NCBI GenBank assembly: GCA_963978905.1
Contig: OZ022258.1
Location: 59,411,638-59,475,637, forward strand
Direction: 5' to 3'
DNA: 64,000 bases
Origin: Trichostrongylus colubriformis
Lineage: Eukaryota > Nematoda > Chromadorea > Rhabditida > Trichostrongylidae
The position numbers and the translations under genes were made by a program. Within the stretch, counting starts at the first letter, position 1. Every line of letters starts with the position of its first letter. Shown here one piece after another: positions 1 to 12,169 of the stretch. The notes under the pieces are model-generated. The model saw only the letters and a program-made list of their open reading frames with translations, had not been told where the DNA came from and searched no databases.

Positions 1-48
1 CAAATCTTTCGCTGTTAATACTATGTAATTTTCATCATCTTGTTTTAG

Positions 49-3000
49 ACGTATACGAGATGGCTTGAAACTCCTCTTGAATCGCTTGAAAAGGAACTCG
101 CTCATATTCGTGAAAGTTCTGGCCATAAACCGGCAGTAATGGATGCTATTCAGGAAGTGATACTGAAGAAAATTGCTACTGAAAAAGTGGTTGTTTCATA
201 TATAATTGTTTGGGCATTTTTGATTCTGCTCATTATAGCCAATTAATTTTGTGCACGTTGATCGTCACTTGCAACTAATCAAAGGATCTGCCACTAGACA
301 ATCGCCTCGTGTGTTTGATCTGGCCAATCAAATGTTTTCTACTGCGTTCTCGGCTGCTCTTGATGAAAAGAATTTCGATGTTGCGCAGAAACTATGGAAA
401 GATCGGTAATATTTCACTAATTGTCCTTTTTATCTTTGAATAGTGTCCAAGAGAAGCAACAGATTCACTGCTGCTCACCATTGATAATGCTGTTGAATGT
501 AGAGAATAATCGTCAAGGGGATATCATTATGTTACCTCCACTTTCGAATTTTTTTTTGCACTGGTTTTGCCACACATACCGGCTACCCTGGAACAATTCG
601 GATTTACCTCCACTGTCCTCCAGCCCGCTTTCGCAATCACTTCGAAGTCGTCCTTTCATGAGTTTTCCAACTCATCAACCGCACTTCATAATTTGCCTCG
701 CCTCTGGACATTAATAAGCTTGCGTTGATCAACTGGTGTTTTGTGGCTTCGTAAACAACTCTTTTGTTTTCGTTTTCTCTTTCGACTTGTTATACTCGAC
801 TGTCCTCACGTAGTCAGAGGCTTCATACATTCAACGCCTTATTGCTGGTATTTTCTATGTCGTTAATGTTGCTTTGATAGGTGCTCGTATTTCCCATTCG
901 CGCAATAGTGCACTGTGCTCCCATTCGCGCAATAGTGCACTGTGCAGATGTGAAATAAACGTTTGCTCTGAGTGGGTTCAATCGGCTTTCATCATGCTCA
1001 ACGCTTAGGTCGACCCTCCATGTTGAGCTGATCTCTCGATTAATTTCTTGTGGTTTCCGGAAAATAATGCATTTCGGTCCAAGTACACTGAGAAGGTACC
1101 AGTGCTTTCTACGCAGTTTGCCGTGAGTTGCAGCCCCATGGAGTTAGTGGATACTGTTCTTAGCGTGCAGTTACTCCTGGTCCATCATTTTGGTCCCCTA
1201 AAAGAGTTCATCGAACGCTATTTCCAGCCCGACAATAAGAGGGCGCATCAAGATTTCGTCAGAGTTTGACAACTAAGTATCTTAGGAAGGAAACAGACCG
1301 CAGAAAAATTCTCTTTTCCTTGAACCATGTAATTATATCGTGCTGGTGAGCCGTCTTCTTTTTTGCGAAAGCGAGTTTTGTTCATATTTAAGAATAGGCT
1401 CGCAGTCCGTCGACACCTCTCTTACGTATATTTCACTTCTGGTTCTAAGCGGACGTCGAGAAGAAGCTGATGCGGTGTGTGAAGATCTAAGAACTTCGGC
1501 AAAGACCATTACGTCTGCGGCTCTTCAGACGGTAGCCTTATATCCCACTTGTCTTTCAGTGTCAGCATCTTTTTCTTTTTTCCTATTCCTTAGTTTCTTG
1601 TTTCTGTGTTAAATGTGCTATTTCCAAAGTACTCACAGGTTGGTGACCGTCTTGGTGAGGAGTGGACTATGGACGAAATGCGTCAGTTGTCGCAGTATCT
1701 ACAGGAAAAATACAATCTAGATACACAACAAATGCTGAGGATCATTACTGGTGTAAGGCGACGTCAACTCGAACGTCTTATTGAAGCGTGAGTTTGTTGC
1801 TTACTTTTCCTTGATTGATAGGGACATTGTTACGTTGTAGCGAACAGTTGGAGGAGGCACTGCAGTTGATGGTCGAGCATACTGTTGAGTCAAATAGCGC
1901 TCTTGGTCAATATCAATTGGCTGCAGCCGCTATTCGGAGGTGAGTTATATGGCATTTATTGGTTGAACGAAAAGACAACATCGCTTCTGAACCACAGTGT
2001 TTATACAGTATATTTGCCACAGTCTTCAATATTATGCTGAACTTAAGACTGCTTAAAACATTAAGCAACTCTTAGAACCTCTTCCAGTCTCCCGATCTCA
2101 TTCAGAACATTAACAATAAAACCACCCAAGATACTGTATGGGAAACGTAGTATTAGAAAACTGTTCGTTCCGAATTTTTGGCAGTTTGTACCGCAAGATT
2201 TAGGAATGCGAATCTCCGATTGTTTGTAATCTTTGATTTTTTTTATTTTCGGTGGGTCATAATCACTGTTTTTCAGGGGGAACATGGGAATTCTAAAGGG
2301 TGTGTTTGACGTCGTCAAACGTGCACACGGTAAGGAAGTGGCTTTTCTTGATTTGGCAATGGTTCTCCTAGAAGAAGGACACGCTGACCGCGCGTTCAAG
2401 TTACTCGAGGTGATTTCTTATCCACTGCTTTCCAGACAATCCTGCTGTATATAATTCGTTTAGTATGCCTGTCAAAATTCATATCTCACGTCACAGCAAT
2501 GATGGGATCAGAATTTTACTTACAGGGTAGTACGTTGACCTTAATGGTGGGTGATCCAGTTGATAACGGTTGATAAGATTGATAAGGAGGGTTGGAAAGA
2601 AAATGCCACCAAATCCGTTCCGCTCTTCGCGTTGACCCTGAGGGATAGACACCCTCAATGGTTGTAAGAGATGGGCCAGGGGTACAACCCCAGTCCCATT
2701 TTTTAAAACCACTGAAGAAATGGTATATCCAAAGTGAACAACTGATGATGGCTAATGAGGGGATTGGAAAGCAGTCTCATCAGTACCTTGAATACCTTGA
2801 AGTACGCTCTTCAAGGGTTGTCGCGCCATCCTTGCAGGACACATCCATGCCAAGCGTCACGGTTCCTTGCCACTTGCCGCCATCTGTGACCAAAAATCTT
2901 CCTCATTGGGTCGCTCCATCTGGTTGGTAGTCTTCCCAACGGCCGCTTCACTCCACGAGGATACCAGTCGCTCAAACGACACGTCCATCGGTTATCGCTG

Positions 3001-6000
3001 AGGCGGACAACATGGCCGGCCCATCGCTTCTTCGAATGTAGATGGTTCCGATGACGTCTCTAACACACGTACGCCTCCGGACCTCGCGACTAGGAATTTT
3101 TTGAATAATCGACACACCACACATAATCCGTTCCATAGCCCTCTGCGTCACTGCCCGTCTTTCCTCCTCAGCCCGAATTGTATTCCATGTCTCGCATCCG
3201 TAAACTAACGCTGGGGGACATGGGTATTGTACACTTGTCCTCGGGTCTGGGCGTCTACTCGCTTGTCGGTGAGGACATCGCGATGCTTGTTGAACGCGGC
3301 CCAACCTGCCTTACGGCGCCTGCTTATCTCAGCCGTGAGGCCGTTATTTATGGTGATTGCCTGATCAAGGAAACTTCTTCGATTACCGAGCCTTCCAGGT
3401 GCAAACTGTAGTCCACCACAAAACTGTTTTTCATCCATTGAGTTTTGCCTGGATGGATTTGGAGCCCGGTAAGACGAGCGGCTTCGCAAAGAATTCTCAA
3501 CGAGTCCTCGAGAGCACATGGCTTAGTACCGATAAGGAGTATGTCGTCCGTAAAGAACAGATACTGGAGCTTCTCACCATCTGTATCAATGCTCCGAGGT
3601 AGCTCGACGTTTCTCATTATGATCTCGAGAGCAGCGGAAAACAGCATCGGAGAGATAACTTCGCCCTGGCGCACTCCTCGTTGGATTTCCACACGAGGTG
3701 GACTGTTCAGCAATTTGATATCAGTGAAACAGCCAGTGTTGTCAATGTATCGCTTAGAAACTCTGAACGTAATGAGAGCATTGACCACCGCCATGTTCGA
3801 TCGTATCGAATGCTTTCTTGAATTCGATGAAGAGGAAGCATAACGGGAGCCGGTACTCTCTACAGCGTTCCTGAGTTGTGAGACGACATGAATGTGATTA
3901 GTGGTCGAATATCCTCCACGATAACCGGCTTGCATCCTGCGCGTGTTCATAGTGAGAGTGCGGCACATGCGATTGAAAATAAGGCGAGAAAAGAGTTTGA
4001 GCACCGGGGGTGGGAAAAACTCACCGGCGCGTGCTGGTGGCGTCACAGTCATAGCGCGACGCGACGGAGTGCGATGGCCTGCGCTACAAACATTGTGCTT
4101 CAATGAGGATAACCTTGCTGTCACTTCACCAAAGTCTTAATAGCTGGCACTTTTCTACTCTGTATCTCCCCGCATCGTTATACATTGGACGGAGCACACG
4201 TAGTTTCCTGAAACTTCTGAATCATTGGGCTGAGGCGAATCCATACGGCTGGACAGGGTAGTCAACCAGAAACGGTCATTTCTCCCAGCTGTCGTATGTC
4301 TGTTGAAGCAGCAAAGCTTGCCGCAGCATTATGTGCCGCCCCTAGTGTATTAGCGAAGTATCAGGTTGAGCAGAAAGTCTTGACCGGTATCTCACTTTAA
4401 CTTCAAAATGTCATACTTCCACAACAATACAAGCTCAATCAATTACATAGTCTCCGTCATTATCTAGAACATATGTCCAGCGATCGGGCAGCTTTTCGAT
4501 CCCCTTGGCCCACAACTGCGACGACTGCGACTCGAAAAAGTGGACGACTTCAGTTTCGAGATCCGACCGCTCATTGAATTGCCTGTCGCGAAGATGAATC
4601 TTCAAGGCGCGAAACAGGTGGTAGTCGGATGGAGTCAAGTCCGGAGAATAATGGGGGTGCGGTAAGACCTCGGCAGGTTCGGCAATTTTCTGGCGGCACT
4701 GTTTCGCAATGTGGGGTCGGGCGTTGTCGTGGAGTAGGCAGACTTTGTGACATTTGGGGCGTTTCAGGCGAATGGAATCGGCCAACTTCTGAAGGTGAGC
4801 AGCGTACATCTCAACCGTTACTGTGGTGCCATAACGAAGAATCTCGTAGTAAAGCATTCCCATAAAATTCCACCAGCAACAGAGTGAGACCTTCTTTCCG
4901 CTTGGGCACCTTTACGCTTTGCTGTAGGTGGTACCCCGTGAGGCAGCCACTGACGTTGTCGAGTATCGTTGATATAAAGAACCCAGCTCTCGTCCCCAGT
5001 GACAATGTCCTTCGGCAAGTCGCTTCTGTGTGGACGGAGAAGCAAAGACTCGCATACGCTGATTCTCGACGCTCTGTCCGATTGTCGCAGATCGTGAGGG
5101 GTCCATCTCAAACACATTGCGATAACCGATGCCGTGTAGGCGGTCCACTACGGTCCTTTGGCGGCATCCGAGTGTCGTTGATAATTTGCGAGTGGTAGCA
5201 TACGGCTCCTCTCCGAAGGCACTGCGTAGGGTTTCGTCATCCACGACAGTAGGGCGACCGGAACGAGGTTGGCCTTCGAAGGAGATATCTCCTCTTCGGA
5301 AGCGCTGGTACAAACGGCGAACCGTTGATTCGGAGATGACGTTACTCTTGAATGCAGCGGAGATATTGGCAGTAGCAGTCGTCGATCCGTGGTCTTGCAG
5401 GAACTCGTAGTAGACAATGGCCCGCAGATGGCTTTGATCGATTGAGATCATGATAACTTCATAACAGTACGCATGCGTTTATATAGGTCTCCAAGTGAAG
5501 CTCCGAGAACCTTCTATCGAACCTTGGTGCTGCCGCATCACCACATCGCTTCTAAGAATTTAGAGAGAATATAGAAAAAACCGGTCAGGACTTTCTGCTC
5601 AACCCAATACCATCAAGGGTACCCTCATTGAAGTGCAATGGTAAAAGCGCAGGCCATCGTTCACCGTTGCGCCGCGCGGTGGCTGTGACGTCACCCAGCA
5701 CGCGACGCATGCGCACGCGGTGAGTTTTTCCGTGGAGCCTCAAGCACCACAGGCAGGGGAGCGATCGGACAATAATTGGTCAAGACATCACGCGGTCCCT
5801 TTTGTGCACCAAGATGGTGTTAGATCCGAGCTCTTCCTATTTTTGTCAAACGAATAGCATGGGTCACTTCCGACTCCAAACCTCGCCACTCCTCTCTTTC
5901 AGCTGCATCATCACATGAGATAGTACAGCTGAACTTGCACTCTGGTGGAGAAGAGATCCGGAAGAAACCTCGAATCTCCTCCATGTCCTTGCGACTTCAG

Positions 6001-8597
6001 GCAACAGAGGCATCTGACCTTGTAAAATACTCAGGAGAGACAGTCTTGAGGCGAGTGCTGCTGATAGTTCTTTTGATGCTGATCGATTTTTGCGCCCTTC
6101 CCTTGATCTCTCTACGGCGTATTCACGATAGTCGCTCTCCACTCTAGAGCGAACGACATTGTCCAGCACCGTGCGAGCCCCTGGGTCCAGAGAACTTTCA
6201 GCTTCTTTCGAGTAGCCAGCATCCGTAGGGTCTCAATACTGAGCCGCAGGCGTGACTTGCTTAGAATGCGCTCCGAAGCAGTTTCAACAACGTTTCGGAT
6301 GACAGAGATCATCTTTCCATATCTGGCATGAACGCTTCCATCACCACAGAAGAAGTCTGTCGTGGAAACGAGCGTCCTTAACGTCTTTTCGCGCAACTCG
6401 TATCGAGCTCTTCGTGAGCAACTCGCAGCTAGCCGTCTCCTTTCTTTAGTGAGATTCCGCAATGGTCGCTCGGACTAGACGATGATCGGAACCGATGTTT
6501 AAATGCGAGTTTCCGATGATTGAGGTTGTGGCACAGGCGCTTTCAGTTTGTCATAATAACATCGATCTCATGAAACGCTTGCCTGTTAGGAGTATGCCAC
6601 GTCCATTGACGTCCCTGACGCTTCTCGAGAAATTAGTTCGCCACCCATAGTCGATATCGTTCAGCGAACAGTGCCAGGGCATCACCTCGAGAATTTCGTC
6701 CAGGTCTACCATAGAACTCACGAAGCTCCCCCGTGTGATGCGCGCAGTACTGTGCGATAGCAAAATTGGTGAATATGCAACGAGAACCGACGACTATTGG
6801 TTGGTGGCGCTCAACACATATTATGAGACAGCATACTGACAATAAAGATAATGATTGTTTCCTCACCTAAATGGATTCTTCTGGCGCGTCTCATCTGCCT
6901 CTGTCGTTCTAAGTACCCTCTGTTGACGTCCTCGCGCCACCGCACCAGCATCCATGAAGTTCAGGTTCCACCATTGTTGCGGCGCATATTTTGACTTTTT
7001 TTAAACAGACGAAGGCTCTTTCTCAGACACAGTGGATTATAAATGTATAGTAGGATGTTCATTTTTGAAGGAGTGATGACGTTTGAATCTGTTTTAATCA
7101 TGTTTACGAGACTTGTTCGATCAGCGACTGTGTTCTGAGTGGAGAGGTATGGGAGCACTTGGAATGTTGTTCGACAAGGCTGATGATAAATCTGCGAACG
7201 GATGTGAAAAAAGTGCTAGGTAGAACAATGGGGAATAGGTTGAGATGAATGCAAAGAGGGCTTGAGAAACTCATGGCAGTGATTCCATGAATATTAGGCG
7301 TGCCACTATGAAAGAACCGATAATCGCGCTACCGGCTGGATGGGAAAGTAGACAAGGCCGGGAATGTGGAGTCTCCACGTTTTCTGATGCTCATATATTC
7401 GGGTGTACGTTAGGGGGGGGGCGAATTAAGGACACACCACGCGATAATCAGATTACAGGTTATCAGTGACTTCCTTTTTAAGGGCAAGTAGATCCCAGGA
7501 TAAGTATTTAGGCCACGCCTTTTCGGGCAGCACGGTGCATATCACAGTGTTCTGCATGCTTGAACGCAACCAGGCAACGCGCACCTAACCAAGTTACGCC
7601 TGGCCTCAGACGAACGAATTTCCAATGTGGGAGCTGTCTTCATCATGGGAAGAAATGGCTCTTTCACTGATTTTCTTCTCTTACCACAAATTTCCTTCCC
7701 CACGACAGCGCCACGTTGGAAATGTATTCGTCCAAGGTTTTGTGTGATCTGGATGGGTGGGCGTAACATGGTTGTGTCCAAGCAGGCACAACATCACTTG
7801 AAGGGGCACCGTGCAGCTGCAACAAATATGTAGACTAAGCACTTATCCAAGGGTCTATTCAGCCCAAGAAAATAAGCCACTAATCTGGTTTTGGGTGATG
7901 CGCCTTTAAGTCACCGCACCAGCAAATCGTCATCCTTCACACCCCAAATGTATTGCTAGTTCTTATTTATCTGCACTGTGACTTAGTTTGGTGGTTCAAA
8001 ATACTCAAGTGAAATGGCGTGACTTTGTTAGTTTCCCTATCTTCAAACAATTCAGTCTTAGACACCTCAACTGAAGATATCCCAAGGAAAATTGGATTAC
8101 TTCATAAGACGTGCGACGGAAAACAACAGGGTTAGTCGTTTGATTATTTGCGCAAAGTTGTGCACCAGCTGTAAGACGGGAAGAAGTGTTCACTTTCCTT
8201 CAGCCTGATGTACTCCGTGGTCTCTTCACTAGTCTCTCTCAGCAGGATCGAGCGTCAACTGTAGCGCTAAATCGATTACTTGTGCAGCTCAGTCGAATGT
8301 ATTGTGAGTTGCCGTTCTAGAGGCACTTTGTTGTATATCCGAGACGAATTCGAGTTGCTGAGGAATACATGTCTCAATTAAAACCATTTGCATTCTCAGA
8401 TAAGGCTAATGATCTCGCTCAATTAGAAAGCTTGGAGGCTGAAATCGAACGTATTTCCTTTCCCTTAGAGCAGCAAATGAGGATAGTTTTTGAGAACATT
8501 CGACGAAAGGTTGGTTGGAAATCTTTATTTAGATACACTAATCGTTTTTATAGTTTTTTTTCAGCGACTGGAGGCGAATGATTGCAACTCTGTGTGA
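49..8597 (+). CDS. Helical-repeat (PPR-like) protein, 3' part of gene
   Basis: Read exons: 49-186, 239-405, 444-498 (least sure), 1406-1531, 1639-1787, 1841-1939, 2277-2409, 8204-8303, 8355-8509, 8565-8597 (TGA stop). Phases agree at every junction, and most sites are consensus (TTTTAG, TCACAG, TTTCAG acceptors; GTGAGT donors). The product is nearly all amphipathic helix. Segments such as 'LSGRREEADAVCEDL' and 'LLEEGHADRAFKLLE' have the helix-turn-helix pattern of PPR/TPR repeats, and the C-terminus is glutamate-rich and coiled-coil-like. The 5' part lies left of the window. PPR proteins usually bind RNA in mitochondria; an LRPPRC/MMA-1-type protein is my best guess but only from style. The 444-498 exon and the 8354 acceptor (weak, CGAG) are the softest parts. 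The 2410-8203 intron is full of nested transposons. The last exon may instead splice at 8591 (GTGTGA) into the exons at 18712. Confidence 0.6.
893..946. repeat. 27-bp tandem duplication in intron
   Basis: Two head-to-tail copies of a 27-bp unit (893-919 and 920-946). Each contains a GCGC...GTGC imperfect hairpin like those at the ends of the Helitron-like repeats elsewhere in the window. It lies in the intron between the exons at 444 and 1406. The rest of that intron shows nothing recognisable. Confidence 0.7.
2440..2770 (+). mobile_element. Helitron-like repeat head, truncated
   Basis: Begins A|TCCTGCTGTATATAATTCG, then a short CTGTC stretch and a single 'GTTGATAAGATTGATAAGGA'-type unit. 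The same head and unit open the longer copies at 33825, 39956 and 48362. This copy lacks the tandem array and the 3' hairpin and stops where LINE sequence begins. It sits in the 2410-8203 intron of the PPR-like gene. Confidence 0.5.
2790..3996 (-). mobile_element. RTE-type LINE, RT and C-terminal part (decayed)
   Basis: The minus strand encodes RTE-type reverse transcriptase remnants: 'QAGYRGGYSTTNHIH' near 3850-3900, 'RGVRQGEVISPMLF' near 3650, and 'FFTDD' near 3545 where the active-site motif is normally FADD. The C-terminal segment follows in another frame: 'YGCETWNTIRAEEERR' and 'VTQRAMERIMCGVS' (about 3100-3220). Stops and frameshifts separate the pieces, so it is inactive. It is one half of a single LINE whose endonuclease half is at 5749-6960; a Mutator-like element separates them. 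Confidence 0.8.
4006..5739. mobile_element. Mutator-like MITE inserted in the LINE, itself holding a mariner
   Basis: About 100 bp at 4013-4110 is repeated in inverted orientation at 5640-5731 (shared core GGAAAAACTCACCG). The element is flanked by TTGAGCACC (3997-4005) and TCAAGCACC (5740-5748), a 7-of-9 match suiting a diverged 9-bp target duplication, as Mutator-like elements make. LINE coding sequence resumes on each side (PVVL before, PVLKLF after). Without the mariner it would be about 490 bp with no transposase. The superfamily assignment is inference from the TSD length and the G-rich terminus. Confidence 0.6.
4361..5607 (-). mobile_element. mariner transposon with frameshifted transposase
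   Basis: Flanked by TA on both sides (4359-4360, 5608-5609). The terminal inverted repeats share GGTTGAGCAGAAAGTC and TGACCGG. The minus strand encodes a mariner transposase in three frames: an N-terminal paired-like HTH part (4912-5451), a middle part with 'VTGDESW' (first catalytic Asp), and a C-terminal part (4435-4863) with 'LLHDNARPH' and 'YSPDLTPSDYHLF' (second and third Asp of a D,D34D triad). At least two frameshifts (near 5110 and 4870) disrupt it. Length is near a full mariner (about 1.25-1.3 kb), so only point and indel decay has occurred. It sits inside the MITE at 4006-5739. Confidence 0.88.
5749..6960 (-). mobile_element. RTE-type LINE, endonuclease and linker part (decayed)
   Basis: Minus-strand fragments match the order of an RTE LINE upstream of its RT. 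Endonuclease remnants come first, including 'GSDHRLVRA' (about 6480-6510, an exonuclease-endonuclease-phosphatase C-terminal motif). A linker with 'YREYAVERSREGRKNR' (about 6130) follows, then an RT start with 'LVHK' near 5815. Stops and frameshifts interrupt every segment. It continues into 2790-3996 across the Mutator-like insertion. Confidence 0.7.
6961..8203. other. Intron sequence, nothing recognised
   Basis: The rest of the intron before the exon at 8204. It has a G-run at 7415-7422 and no convincing coding frame, TIR pair or RNA. Confidence 0.5.
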
Positions 8598-8690
8598 ATT
8601 GTGTTGTATTGAGAGCTGCTTGATTCCCTACGTGTACACCCTTGTTTAGATTGTTAAAGTTTTAGGAGTATAGCGGTATAGGTCGTTAAT

Positions 8691-8785
8691 AGTTGATTGT
8701 GAAGTTTATTGAAGATGTACTGTATTGATCGTTATTTAGTTGATTGTGAAGTTTATTGAAGATGTACTGTATTGATCGTTATTAT
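8691..8785 (+). repeat. 47-bp tandem duplication after the stop codon
   Basis: Two nearly identical 47-bp units, each with GTTGATTGTGAAGTTTATTG, lie about 100-190 bp after the putative stop at 8597. If the stop is real this is 3' UTR. No canonical AATAAA follows; the nearest A-rich hexamer is AATTAAAA near 8788. Confidence 0.7.
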
Positions 8786-8879
8786 CAATTAAAAGTCGGG
8801 AATCTCTGTTTTTTTTCGTTCGAAGAGGGTATCACCTTTTAATTTTTTGATAGAGAGAAGAAAAGTGTTTCCAAATTAC

Positions 8880-9475
8880 AGTGTTTCTAAAACATTTAGA
8901 AAACTTTGCAGCGAGTGCAGCAAACTATGAGCACTTGGACCAAAACATTGTTATCATTTTCACAGAGCTGTCGCAGCGTATTTGTAGGTTTTCTTTTTAT
9001 TTTGTGTTGCGATCACGCCTTGAAGGCACCGCTCGGGGTAAGAAGAAAATGAGAACGGCGAAGCTATTTCTCCTGAACGAACGTGTCAGTGCAGGAGGGA
9101 TGATCTGTGGCGAAGCTCATCGAGAAAAAACTGCTGCATGTTGCTGCGGGGTGGGGCAACGTTCGCGGCTGGCTTACTGAATTAGCTCTCGTCCGTCTGC
9201 ATGTACCCCTACTGGCTAGGGATACCGAGGGGTGTAGGTGAGAGAGGAGGAGAGTTCCCGGGTTCGTCTTTTCCGGGATTTCGACCATTTTATTCCGTTC
9301 TTTCTCTACTGTTACCTTACGGATCGCTTCAGCTTTCATATTCCATAATTATTCCACTATCTGTCAAATTTACTCTCACGGTGTCTAAAGGCATAATTCA
9401 CGATAATCTTTTTGGTCATCGTGTTCAGTTAGGTTTCGTTCAAGAGTTCAAAAGTGGAGGAAAATTTTAAAAAAA
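8880..9475. repeat. Dispersed repeat, related to 38310-38760
   Basis: This segment and 38310-38760 share order and short blocks: a G-rich stretch, an AGAGAGGAGGAGA-type purine tract, a TTTTATTCCGTTCTTTCTCTACT-like pyrimidine tract (similar, not identical), and CGGTGTCT(T)AAAGGCA at the end. It is degenerate, of unknown class, and shows no coding frame shared between copies. Confidence 0.35.
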
Positions 9476-9763
9476 ACTTCGGGAACCCTGAAAATAAATC
9501 TCTGCTACCTGAGGCTTAGACGAGACCATAAAGTCGAGATCACAGAAGTAGGCTTTAGTAAAGGCTCTCACTTGATGTTCTCACCCAAACTTTAGCGATA
9601 CTACTTTTCTTCCATGATAGTTCCTTTCACTACCACCATTTCGTCGGTTCTATATTAACACAGTCGATAACAAGTTTTTTTCCTTGAATGCTCGCCACCG
9701 CTTCTCCGCTGGTCAAATCGATGACGGGTGTCGGCCATCTCGACACGCTGGTCCCATCTTACA

Positions 9764-11144
9764 TTAGGTTGTCCCAAAAGTCTTGTAACTTTTTTTCGAT
9801 CATCACTTTTTATAATTTTTTCTTCCAACAAACAACAATTAGGCAACAACGTATTCACCATTGTTATCGACAACACTCTGCCACCTCATAGATAGATCGT
9901 TGATTCCCTCTCCCAGAACTCTAGGTTCTGAGAGTCGATGAAGTCAGCGATCGCCTTTGCAAGCAAGTCATTATCAACGGATTTTCTCTTGGCCAGGAAG
10001 GATTCAAGAGGATAGGTAAGGTGATACTCAGAAGGGGCAAGTCTGGAGAGGTGGGGCAGGACATCCCAGCCGAGCTCGTGTAGCTTGACCTGGGTACTAT
10101 CTCGATTTGGGAGCTGGCGTTGTCATGAAGTAGGGTGGCCGCGCACCTTTTCCGGCGCGTTTCTTGAACAGGACGGTGAGCTGCTAAAGCTGGTGGGTGC
10201 ATACGGCAGCGGTGACTGTCTCGCCTTGTACCAGCACCTCTTCGAAAGGCATTCCTTCCGTGCCCTAGAGGTACACAGTACCGAGCGTAGTTTGTCTTCC
10301 ATGTCAATCTCGCCGTTGCTGAAGCTGATGGACCAGCGGCGCACGGTCTCGTAGCTCACACATCCCTTGCCCAATGCAGCGTTGATGGAGTGGCAAGCTT
10401 CTGTCGCTTTGGTGCCGCAAGACCACTCATAGTAGATGGCACCGCGTGTTGGGTGCGTATCGACTACGGCCATTGTAGCTCTCTCCACGGAATCTGGTGG
10501 GTCAATATACAGTAGCGCTCAAAAGTCTTCGGCCAAAACTTTTTTGTCATAACTTTTTTTCTACTTGACCAAATTTGACAAAATTTTAATATGTGGTGCC
10601 TGAACCTATTGTCAACATTTCCTTCTACTTGAGCGCCGCTTGCCACTTTTCATGATTTTTTACAAGAATTTACTACAAGACCACCCAAAAAAAAGTAAGA
10701 GGCTTGTTCAAGAAAAACGGCTTTCTATACAAAAACAAAAAGAGTAAGCCTCAGAGAACATTAATATTTTGTAGAAAGACCACGACTTTTGATGACAGCG
10801 GCACAGCGGGACGGCATAGCGATGGCATGCCAGAATTAAAAAATTTCATATAACCACGTGACCTACACCGTTGCGCGCCAAAATAGTATATTAAGTATGC
10901 AGTGTCTCCGAGTACAACATACTGAAATTTCTCTTAAATCGGTGCAGTTGCAAAAAAGTTACAAGTGAAAAAACCCAAGTGAAAGACCATTTCGCCGAAG
11001 ACTTTTGAGCGCTACTGTATATTTTACTAGAAAGCTTAGAGAACGTTCTACCATATTCCTCAACCGCCTAGACCTGCCTCAAAGTAAACAAGAGTTATTG
11101 ATTTTTTTTTGGAAAAATCCTACAAGACTTTTGGGACAACCTAA
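9764..11144 (-). mobile_element. mariner, decayed, carrying a nested MITE
   Basis: TIRs TTAGGTTGTCCCAAAAGTCT at 9764 and its complement ending at 11144. The minus strand keeps an HTH N-terminus with 'GAIYYEWSCGTKATEACHSI' (about 10390-10450) and 'LLHDNA' (about 10110) in another frame. Large gaps and frameshifts make it a pseudogene. A 508-bp TA-flanked element sits at 10510-11017, so the mariner proper is only about 870 bp. Confidence 0.8.
10510..11017. mobile_element. Tc1-type MITE nested in mariner
   Basis: Perfect or near-perfect TIRs CAGTAGCGCTCAAAAGTCTT start at 10510 and end at 11017, each flanked by TA. Total 508 bp, no transposase, so it is a non-autonomous Tc1/mariner-type element. 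The clean ends suggest it is younger than the mariner it interrupts. Confidence 0.85.
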
Positions 11145-12169
11145 TATATAGGCGCTGTACGAGCTTATCACTTATCTTGGCGCCCCAGTAGAAGTACGTT
11201 CTTTTCAGATGGGCTATCATTCTACGGATAGATCATGGATAAAATTAACGTGAACTGTGCCTTTGAAGTGCATGGTAAGAAATGAAATGAAAAATGTGTC
11301 ACGGTTGGAGGCCAGCATTCCCCTCATGGAAGCCCACTTTCCGGATATCCATTATGAACTATCAAAGATACATTTCGCGAAGCGAGAAAATGAGTGCGTG
11401 AGGCTCGCTGGTTAACAGTGTCGTTTGGAGAGATTGTTTTTTCCATCTCATACAGCAATGGTGTATTTGTTCTTTAGGGGTTACATGCCAAGTTTCACGC
11501 GAAAGAGTCAGCAGAGATACATCCCCTCCAGGCTCCGTTCGTGCAGGTAAGCTGTCTCCGTAGAAAAGACTCAGAAGAACTGCTAACACTTTTTGCGCTT
11601 CGCCGCTGCGCGTTATTTGCCGGCAGCTTACGCTTCGGCTGATTATATGCCAATCTGTGGGCCGTTCTGGCGCTCATAAACCACCGTCGCACGTTACTGA
11701 AATTGCGAGCTCATAGGGCCGTTACAACGAAAAGACCACGACAATTAAAACCGGCGCTGCGCACACACTGATGATTGTAGAATGGGACCAGGTGGGGGAC
11801 GGCACCATGAAAGTGAGTGACCTAACACACACATAGCAGTCGAACATTTTTTGAAAAAGAATCGTTTTGTCTTCCCCAGGTTACAAAAACGCTATGCAAG
11901 CCAGGGGTGTGAGTCTCAGCCTAAGCCTAGAAAGCGAAGGAACTTCGGGTGAGTGAACCACTTCCCACAGCTTCGGGTGAGTGAATCACTTCCCACTTAA
12001 GAAACCAATTCTTGCTCATGGAGATTGTTTAACCCACTCCGAAGCACCTTCACTTTTCTAGGTTCGAGCGAGAATACTCATCTCCTCTCCCTACAATAAA
12101 AAGCCTCTCTCGCTGAGAGGAAAGTGTGAATTTCAGCCTATGATCAAGGAGTGGGAAGGAACTTTGAGA
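11145..12169. other. Non-coding, one short tandem duplication
   Basis: No gene seen. A ~31-bp unit with CTTCGGGTGAGTGAA is duplicated at about 11942-11998. Confidence 0.5.

Noticed and set aside
421..714. 97-aa ORF with Leu/Pro/Ser-rich end
   Set aside because: Only the 444-498 part joins neighbouring exons in phase; the rest is low-complexity intron.
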